Assembly (NCBI GenBank): GCA_003221375.1
Contig: QHRI01000021.1
Coordinates: 1 to 6,642, forward strand
Reading direction: 5' to 3'
DNA length: 6,642 nucleotides
DNA from: Verrucomicrobiota bacterium
GTDB lineage: Bacteria > Verrucomicrobiota > Verrucomicrobiia > Chthoniobacterales > UBA10450
Of the stretch, positions 1 through 4,569 are shown piece by piece. Position 1 is the stretch's first letter. Every line of letters starts with the position of its first letter. Under the pieces are notes generated by a model. It searched no databases and was not told where the DNA came from. It saw only the letters and a list, made by a program, of their open reading frames with translations. Both the position numbers and the translations under genes were made by a program.

Positions 1-138
1 CCAACACCCACGCCAACGCCTACTCCTGGGACACCTACGCCTACCCCTACGGTCACGGTGACACCGACACCTACACCAAGAGCGACCCCGACGCCGAGGC
101 CACGGCCCACTCCGCATCCGCGCCCGACGCCCCCCTAA
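1..138 (+). CDS. C-terminal Pro/Thr/Arg tail of an exported protein (5' partial)
   Basis: Frame 1 is open from the window edge to TAA at 136-138 and gives 45 residues made almost only of Pro and Thr. It begins as a (PT)n run, passes through GTPTPTPTVTVTPTPTP, and becomes Arg-rich at the end (TPTPRPRPTPHPRPTPP then stop). The body of the protein lies outside the window, so its function cannot be named. All four Pro codons and several Thr codons are mixed, which argues for selection on the peptide rather than recent slippage of a DNA repeat. The last 17 residues match the C-terminus of the protein ending at 4199 at 16 of 17 positions and resemble that of the protein ending at 2386. This indicates another member of the same class of exported, tailed proteins. 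A terminator-like hairpin follows 40 nt after the stop. Confidence 0.8.
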   Translation, partial: PTPTPTPTPGTPTPTPTVTVTPTPTPRATPTPRPRPTPHPRPTPP

Positions 139-178
139 TGGATGGGTAAAAGGTTAGAACAGTTAAAGAGGTAAAACG

Positions 179-213
179 GGAACTCGCGAGGCAACTCGCG
201 AGTTCCTTGCTTT
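179..213 (+). terminator. Intrinsic terminator-like hairpin after the first gene
   Basis: GGAACTCGCGAG (179-190) pairs perfectly over 12 bp with CTCGCGAGTTCC (195-206) across a GCAA tetraloop, a stable GNRA-type loop. It is followed by a T-rich but interrupted tract (TTGCTTT, 207-213). It lies 40 nt past the stop at 138 and is well placed to end that transcript. The broken T tract leaves open that it is a palindromic repeat or an mRNA 3'-end stabiliser. Confidence 0.65.
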
Positions 214-246
214 ATAGCGACATTTCGCGCGGAGCGCGTTAGGAGT

Positions 247-270
247 GCGATGCGTCCCCGCATCGCTTTT
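247..270 (+). terminator. Second terminator-like hairpin
   Basis: GCGATGCG (247-254) and CGCATCGC (259-266) form a perfect 8-bp stem around TCCC and run directly into TTTT (267-270). It could be a back-up terminator in tandem with the one at 179-213. The T run is short, so efficiency is uncertain. It overlaps the start of the spurious open frame at 245, which is an argument against that frame. Confidence 0.5.
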
Positions 271-377
271 CAATCGAGGCCCACTTCCCAAAACCCGCCT
301 TAGGCCGGGAAGGACGCCTGTTCGACTTTCGCTCAGAGCATGCAGTGCTCACTTTGCTATTTGCCACACTAAACATC

Positions 378-408
378 CGCTTTCGCTAAAGCTACGGCGA
401 GGTAAGCG
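378..408. repeat. REP-like palindrome
   Basis: CGCTT (378-382) plus TCGC (383-386) pair with GCGA (397-400) plus AAGCG (404-408). This leaves a TAAAGCTACG loop and a three-base GGT bulge, a 9-bp interrupted stem. An alternative small hairpin, GCTTT/AAAGC, lies inside it at 379-392. The form resembles extragenic palindromic repeats of bacterial genomes, but only one copy is visible here, so dispersal in the genome is inferred. Confidence 0.35.
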
Positions 409-430
409 CGAAAAGACGCTAAAATCTCAG

Positions 431-446
431 TCCCGCGACTGCGGGA
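431..446. repeat. Short perfect hairpin
   Basis: TCCCGC (431-436) and GCGGGA (441-446) form a perfect 6-bp GC-rich stem with a GACT tetraloop. No T run follows it, so it is not a standard terminator. It lies 23 nt after the palindrome at 378-408 and may belong to the same composite element. Confidence 0.35.
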
Positions 447-682
447 TCCTAGCCGACTTAGTTTTTGTTTCGTCTGTTTCGTGGGCAGATCAGCTCGGCA
501 CATCCAAGTAGGTCACTCAACTTCAAATTTCGTTGCCGGAGTTCTTGACAAGAGCCTACTACATGGCGGTAAAACAGGGATGCGGTCCAAACAGTGGCTA
601 CGTAACCGAGCGGGGAACAAATTTTGTGAAACAATCATTTTTCATTCCCTGGCTTGTTAGTAGACATCGCGCAAGTGTACGG

Positions 683-761
683 TGTTGTAGCCACGGGGCT
701 GTGTCGACTTGTTGGAGGCACCGCCGCAAAGGCGCATCGACACAGCGAGGCGGCTACAGCA
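683..761. repeat. 79-nt two-stem palindromic element just upstream of the propeller gene
   Basis: The outer stem pairs TGTTGTAGCC (683-692) with GGCTACAGCA (752-761): 10 pairs, one of them G-T. A symmetric 5/5 internal loop follows. The inner stem pairs GCTGTGTCGA (698-707) with TCGACACAGC (737-746), 10 perfect pairs. A small hairpin CGCC-GCAAA-GGCG (722-734) sits inside the apical region. The element ends 8 nt before the ATG at 770. It may be a structured 5' leader that affects initiation, or an inserted REP/MITE-like palindrome. Its presence argues that 533-769 is not coding. Confidence 0.6.
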
Positions 762-769
762 GCTACCCG

Positions 770-2386
770 ATGCGCTCCTGGCTGGTTATCGCCGGGTTAT
801 TCTTTGCTGTTGTGATCACGGTTCTTCCCCTGAACGCGCAGGTAAATGTAAAGCAGCATCACAATCATGATTCGCGTGATGGTCTTTATGTCGATCCCGC
901 TTTCACCCAAAGCAATGCAACCAGCCTGACACGCGACCTGAGCTTTGACGGGACAGTTTCGGGCAGTGTCTACGCGCAACCGCTGTACATCGAGGGCGGT
1001 CCCACCGGCGCGATGGTTATCGTGGCGACTGAATCGAATAACGTTTATGCGCTGGACGCTGCAGATGGCACCGTTATTTGGCAACGGAATAATCTTGGCG
1101 CGTCGGTGCCGTTAAACCAACTCCCATGCGGCAACATCAATCCAATGGGGATCACTGGCACCCCTGTTGTCGATCTCGCGTCACGCTCGCTTTTTTTGGA
1201 TGCGATGACGACGCCTGACGGCGGCACGACCAAGAAACATCTTATCTATTCCTTGAACGTGGACACCGGCGCGACCAACGCCGGATGGCCTGTGGATGTG
1301 AATTCCGCGGTACCGGGGTTTACATCTTCAGTGCAAGGTGAACGTGGCGCACTCAGTATCGTGGGCAACATTCTTTATGTGCCCTATGGCGGTCATGCGG
1401 GCGATTGCGGGACTTATCACGGTTGGCTGGTTGGGGTGCCGACCAATAATCCTGGCAGCGTGACAGGTTGGGCCACAGATGCGATCGGCGGCGGTGCATG
1501 GTCCACAGGCGGCGTGGCTAGCGATGGAACTAATCCGTTTCTTGCCACCGGTAACACATTCAGCACTGGTGGCACTTGGGGTGGTGGCGAAGCAATTATT
1601 CGATTCCAGCCGGGCCCGATCTTTACTGGCGATCCCAGCGATGTCTGGGCGCCTGCCAACTGGTTCCAGCTCGATGGCGGCGATACCGATCTCGGCGGCT
1701 CTGGTCCATTGCTCGTGGATGTACCCGGCGCAAATCCGTCCGCCCTGGTCGTTGCACTAGGTAAAGATGGCAATGCGTATTTGATCGATCGGAACAATCT
1801 CGGCGGGGTCACTGCATCGCCTCTGCATTCGTTGCATGTTAGCAATAACTCGATCATCCAGGCAGCAGCCACGTATCGAACTAACCAGGCCACGTATGTC
1901 GCTTTTCGTTCCAATAGTAGTACACTTTCTACGTTCCGCATCAATCCGGCTAGCCCCCCGACGATCACGACCGCCTGGAGTGCGACCCAGAACGGTGTCG
2001 GCTCTCCTTTCGTCACCTCGACTGACGGAACGAACAACGTGGTTGTATGGGCGGTTGGAGCTAACGGCGACCAGAAGTTACACGGTTACGATGGGGACAC
2101 CGGTGCTGTGGTTTTTTCTGGTGGAGGCGCGAGTGAAACGATGGCAGGCACACACTCGTATAACACCACAGGCATAGCAGCTCGCGGCCGCGTTTACATA
2201 GGTACCGATAACAAAGTCTATGCTTTTAACACTCCGGGCGGGACGCCCACTCCTACTCCGACTCCGACTGCGACCGCGTCGCCAACGCCTACAGCTACGC
2301 CATCACCAAGCGTGAGCCCGACTCCTACACCGAGGGCAACGCCAAGGCCTCACCCGACTCCGCGCTCGCGCCCGACCCCGGGGTAA
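770..2386 (+). CDS. Exported PQQ-like beta-propeller protein with Pro/Thr/Arg C-terminal tail
   Basis: The predicted protein has 538 residues. Starting at ATG 770 gives an ideal signal peptide: Met-Arg, a hydrophobic core (residues 4-21) and a likely cleavage after Leu-Asn-Ala23. The same frame is open back to TTG 533, but those 79 codons precede the signal peptide and cover a large palindrome, so they are excluded. The mature region (about 24-487) has repeated propeller-blade strands with PQQ-like signatures such as VYALDAADGTVIW, GRVYIGTDNKVYAFN and KLHGYDGDTG, so an 8-bladed quinoprotein-like fold is probable. Residues that would prove PQQ binding or dehydrogenase activity are not evident, and many such propellers are structural or ligand-binding. 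Residues 488-538 (nt 2231-2383) are a Pro/Thr tail ending RATPRPHPTPRSRPTPG. No Shine-Dalgarno sequence precedes the start. The fold is fairly secure; the function is unknown. Confidence 0.88.
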   Translation: MRSWLVIAGLFFAVVITVLPLNAQVNVKQHHNHDSRDGLYVDPAFTQSNATSLTRDLSFDGTVSGSVYAQPLYIEGGPTGAMVIVATESNNVYALDAADGTVIWQRNNLGASVPLNQLPCGNINPMGITGTPVVDLASRSLFLDAMTTPDGGTTKKHLIYSLNVDTGATNAGWPVDVNSAVPGFTSSVQGERGALSIVGNILYVPYGGHAGDCGTYHGWLVGVPTNNPGSVTGWATDAIGGGAWSTGGVASDGTNPFLATGNTFSTGGTWGGGEAIIRFQPGPIFTGDPSDVWAPANWFQLDGGDTDLGGSGPLLVDVPGANPSALVVALGKDGNAYLIDRNNLGGVTASPLHSLHVSNNSIIQAAATYRTNQATYVAFRSNSSTLSTFRINPASPPTITTAWSATQNGVGSPFVTSTDGTNNVVVWAVGANGDQKLHGYDGDTGAVVFSGGGASETMAGTHSYNTTGIAARGRVYIGTDNKVYAFNTPGGTPTPTPTPTATASPTPTATPSPSVSPTPTPRATPRPHPTPRSRPTPG

Positions 2387-2393
2387 CGGAAAC

Positions 2394-2417
2394 GGAGGGA
2401 CGAGCTCTGCGAGCCTC
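2394..2417 (+). repeat. Dispersed intergenic repeat, copy 1
   Basis: This sequence lies 7 nt after the stop at 2386. It matches 4270-4293, also just downstream of a tailed-protein gene, at 20 of 24 positions, with shared cores GGAGGG and CGAG-TC-GCGAG. No coding role is possible in this position. Recurrence at two gene 3' ends marks it as a dispersed non-coding repeat. Confidence 0.55.
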
Positions 2418-2478
2418 TCGAGAGATTGTAGAAGTCCGCCTCAGGCGGATGACGACTGTAATTCCTCGAGGTTCGCAG
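2407..2478. repeat. 72-nt imperfect hairpin downstream of the propeller gene
   Basis: CTGCGAGCCT (2407-2416) pairs with AGGTTCGCAG (2469-2478), with one G-T pair. After a CT bulge, CGAG (2419-2422) pairs with CTCG (2465-2468). ATTGTAG (2425-2431) then pairs with CTGTAAT (2456-2462), with two G-T pairs. The tip is TCCGCCT-C-AGGCGGA (2435-2449). No T tract follows, so it looks more like a REP/BIME-type palindrome or a 3'-end mRNA structure than an intrinsic terminator. Confidence 0.5.
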
Positions 2479-2696
2479 GTGATTATCTGCGACCAGAGCT
2501 TAAGCGACCGCTTCTGTTGTTAGACCTGCAGTCCATCTGTGTTATCGACGAGATACTACTTGTTACTATCGTTACAGAAAATCCTTTAAAATTTTTCGTT
2601 GACATGGTCTCACCATTTCAGCTAGGAGCGTGTCATACAGTCGACAAAGCTTCATTTTCCCGAATGTGTTGACGAGAACGCGGTCCGCCTTGACCG

Positions 2697-4199
2697 ATGA
2701 AAAATAAACGGAATAATTCTGCCGGGGCTTCATGGCTCCAAATCGCGTCAGTTGTTGCTCTGATATTGCCTGCTGCAATCTTAATTGCCTCCGCCTTGCA
2801 GAGCGCACTGGTCGACAGATCAGCAGGCGGTACGGTCCGGACCGCGCCGGCAGAATTTGTGCCTGAGGGCTGCATACCGTCTTACACGTTCGCGGTAGCC
2901 GGTCGCACCTTCGTGTCGGGCGTCGACGATATCGGGAACCATTGCGATAACTGCAGCACCGCAATTGCATTACCTTTTCAGGTGACACTCTATGATCAGG
3001 TCTACACGATGGCCACCGCCGGCTCGAACGGCCAGCTGACCTTCGGCGCGGCCTATGATAACTTCGACGTCACTTGCTCGCCGTTCGGAAACACCGCGGC
3101 CACGTATGTAATGGCTCCTTATTGGGCGGACCAGTGCACCACAGGATGCGGCACCACGGCGTGTACCGGATGTGGCATCTTTACCACCACGACCGGCAAT
3201 GCTCCCAACCGCATCTTCTACGTGGAATTCCGCACGCAGTACTCTAATCAGACCACGACCCTGTTGGATTACGAGATAGCCTTGTTTGAGAACGGCACGC
3301 CGCCGTTCCAATATGTTTACGGCAATATCATCCCAGCACCGGCTGCCAACGATAGCGAGTTGGTAATAGGGGTTAAGCGAGATGACGTCACCTTCACGCA
3401 GTATGCATGTGATGCTACAGGTGGGCGGAACCCACCGCGTAGTATACGGAGGCATGGCCAGCGGCAGAAGCGCCGGGCGCTGATTGCTTCGCTTGTGCCG
3501 TGCGGAACGCCAACGCCTACCCCGACAGCTACGCCAACGGCAACAGGCACCCCCAGCGCAACGCCAACGTCTACACCCACTCCTTGCGACAGCGGCCTAA
3601 TCCAAAACGGCGGCTTCGAGACCGGCAGCTTCCCACCCTGGAACATTCTAGACCAAAACGAGACCCCGGTAGTGACGGAAATGCAGGCGCATAGCGGAAC
3701 CTTCTCGGGATTCGTGGGCGACGCACCAGATGGCTTCTGCGGTTTCAATGCAAACAACGAAGCCAACGGAGATAGCTCATTTTATCAGCAGTTCACGGTG
3801 CCTGACGCCGGAGGCATGCTAAGTTTCTGGCACTGGGATTGCACGATGGATACCATCGACTTCGATTGGCAGGACGCCTATATCACGGATATTAATGGCA
3901 ACATCCTGCAAACGATCTTCCATCAATGCCTTGATACCGAGGCGTGGGTCAACGAGACAGTGGACATGACACCTTTCGCAGGACAAACCGTGCGCGTTGA
4001 ATTCTTGGCGCATGAGGACGGATTCGGCGATCTCACTGGGATGTTTGTGGACGACGCGCAACTGTTGGTGCCGTGCGAAACACCCACGCCGAGTCCAACA
4101 ACCACTGCAACCCCGACGGCGACGACAACTCCTTCTGGCAGGCCGACCCCGACGCCAAGGCCTCGTCCGACGCCTGCGCCTCGCCCGACGCCGCCCTGA
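2697..4199 (+). CDS. Exported two-domain protein: Cys-containing beta domain, Pro/Thr linker, jelly-roll-like domain, Pro/Thr/Arg tail
   Basis: The predicted protein has 500 residues. The N-terminus (MKNKRNN, then a hydrophobic stretch at about 13-39) is a signal peptide or membrane anchor. Residues of about 58-241 form a beta-rich, Cys-containing domain (pairs such as HCDNC, GCGTTACTGC) with an SNGQLTF strand. I recognise it only as a type common in secreted proteins of soil bacteria. Residues 248-260 are unusually basic (RSIRRHGQRQKRR). Residues 270-296 are a Pro/Thr linker. Residues 297-460 run from CDSGLIQNGGFETG to FVDDAQLLVPC and resemble a carbohydrate-binding or lectin-type jelly roll; the NGGFETG opening and VDDAQL final strand are typical. 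Residues 461-500 are a Pro/Thr tail ending TPTPRPRPTPAPRPTPP. No catalytic motif is seen, and binding or adhesion is inferred. There is no Shine-Dalgarno sequence, but the first codons are A-rich, which may favour initiation. Confidence 0.87.
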   Translation: MKNKRNNSAGASWLQIASVVALILPAAILIASALQSALVDRSAGGTVRTAPAEFVPEGCIPSYTFAVAGRTFVSGVDDIGNHCDNCSTAIALPFQVTLYDQVYTMATAGSNGQLTFGAAYDNFDVTCSPFGNTAATYVMAPYWADQCTTGCGTTACTGCGIFTTTTGNAPNRIFYVEFRTQYSNQTTTLLDYEIALFENGTPPFQYVYGNIIPAPAANDSELVIGVKRDDVTFTQYACDATGGRNPPRSIRRHGQRQKRRALIASLVPCGTPTPTPTATPTATGTPSATPTSTPTPCDSGLIQNGGFETGSFPPWNILDQNETPVVTEMQAHSGTFSGFVGDAPDGFCGFNANNEANGDSSFYQQFTVPDAGGMLSFWHWDCTMDTIDFDWQDAYITDINGNILQTIFHQCLDTEAWVNETVDMTPFAGQTVRVEFLAHEDGFGDLTGMFVDDAQLLVPCETPTPSPTTTATPTATTTPSGRPTPTPRPRPTPAPRPTPP

Positions 4200-4209
4200 G
4201 CGGATAGTG

Positions 4210-4260
4210 ATCGGCGACGCGTGTATACGCTGTGGCCGGGATCGCTGATCCCGGGCCGAT
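4210..4260. repeat. Cloverleaf-like palindromic structure
   Basis: ATCGGC (4210-4215) pairs with GCCGAT (4255-4260). Between them are two hairpins: GCGT-GTAT-ACGC (4219-4230) and CCGGGATC-GCT-GATCCCGG (4236-4254, 8 perfect pairs). This gives a three-way junction starting 10 nt after the stop at 4199. The short T-free 3' flank argues against a standard terminator. Confidence 0.45.
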
Positions 4261-4267
4261 AGGGCGA

Positions 4268-4334
4268 CTGGAGGGGCGAGTTCCGCGAGGCTCCAGGAAT
4301 ACAACATTGCAGGCGTCGCAGAGCTTCGGCCTCC
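4268..4334. repeat. Dispersed intergenic repeat, copy 2, with an inverted partner
   Basis: 4270-4293 is the second copy of the repeat at 2394-2417 (20 of 24 identical). CTGGAG (4268-4273) and CTCCAG (4291-4296) bracket it as a local stem. The reverse strand of 4316-4334 reads GGAGG, five unlike bases, then GCTCTGCGA, the same ends as copy 1, so a third, inverted and more degenerate copy faces it. The two can fold into a long imperfect hairpin, a layout reminiscent of BIME/REPIN doublets. Confidence 0.5.
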
Positions 4335-4392
4335 ATTTCACCGTGGCGATCGGCCATGTAACAATTTAATGGTGTAACGTTCCAAAAAAGGC

Positions 4393-4421
4393 TTGACCAA
4401 ATCTGGCCAAATCACTATAAA
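4393..4421 (+). promoter_or_regulatory. Sigma70-type promoter of the BNR-repeat gene
   Basis: TTGACC (4393-4398, 5 of 6 to consensus) and TATAAA (4416-4421, 5 of 6) are separated by an optimal 17 nt. Transcription would begin near 4427-4429 and leave a leader of about 140 nt before the ATG at 4570. CCAAATC occurs twice, at 4397-4403 and 4407-4413, exactly 10 bp apart between the boxes, which could be an operator on one DNA face. This is the clearest promoter in the window. Confidence 0.6.
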
Positions 4422-4569
4422 CGCCGTTTTCCTGTACCTTGAGGTTTTCTGAAACAAAGCATCCATGGCGCCCCGTCAAGGCGGGGAGGGCAGCTCCGAA
4501 AGCGTTCGCGAGCAGGCAGCGTGTCAGCTTCTAGGTAGCATTCTCCACAAAACTTCACCTTGATCAAAA

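Larger units (their letters stand above)
139..769. other. Long non-coding gap rich in hairpins
   Basis: This 631-nt gap between two tailed-protein genes has no convincing gene. It contains hairpins at 179-206, 226-238 (CGCGC-GGA-GCGCG), 247-266, 378-408, 431-446 and 683-761, described separately where they merit it. A TTGACA hexamer at 545-550 could be a -35 box for the downstream gene. The only nearby -10-like match (TAAAAC, 570-575) sits 19 nt away and is poor, so no promoter is called. The 88-codon open frame 245-511 starts inside a terminator-like stem and reads as low-quality protein. Confidence 0.6.
2387..2696. other. Intergenic gap with folded repeat element
   Basis: This 310-nt gap holds a 24-nt dispersed repeat copy (2394-2417) that merges into a long imperfect hairpin (2407-2478), followed by unstructured, more AT-rich DNA. 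TTGACA occurs at 2599-2604 and TAAAAT at 2587-2592, but neither has a partner at proper spacing, so no promoter is called for the next gene. No open frame here is convincing. Confidence 0.55.
4200..4569. other. Intergenic gap: folded repeats, promoter and leader
   Basis: From left to right this 370-nt gap holds a branched palindromic structure (4210-4260), an imperfect hairpin made from two inverted copies of the dispersed repeat (4268-4334), a good sigma70-type promoter (4393-4421) and a transcribed leader of about 140 nt. The leader contains one GC hairpin, CCCCG-TCAAGG-CGGGG (4471-4486). I do not recognise a known riboswitch in it. Confidence 0.6.

Noticed and set aside
1..120. Possible CRISPR or tandem DNA repeat array
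   Set aside because: The hexamer-like periodicity comes from alternating Pro and Thr codons with mixed synonymous choices. There are no constant repeats with unique spacers.
245..511. 88-codon open frame on the plus strand
   Set aside because: It begins inside a perfect terminator-like stem, spans two further palindromes, has no ribosome site, signal or recognisable motif, and reads as Arg-rich random translation.
533..769. In-frame N-terminal extension of the propeller gene from TTG 533
   Set aside because: It would bury an ideal signal peptide at residue 80, it overlaps the 79-nt palindrome, and its residues look non-coding.
1417..2037. 206-codon minus-strand open frame
   Set aside because: It is antisense to a well-supported propeller domain and has no start context or recognisable motif; it is a shadow of the plus-strand codon pattern.
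2587..2627. Promoter upstream of the second complete gene (TAAAAT 2587, TTGACA 2599)
   Set aside because: The -10-like box precedes the -35-like box, and neither has a partner at 16-19 nt spacing of acceptable quality.
3317..4357. Minus-strand frames with GVGVGV or VAVGVAV runs
   Set aside because: They are the antisense reading of the Pro/Thr repeats of the plus-strand gene and are not separate proteins.
4428..4569. Riboswitch in the leader of the BNR gene
   Set aside because: Only one short GC hairpin (4471-4486) is clear, and I could not match conserved cores of known riboswitch classes.
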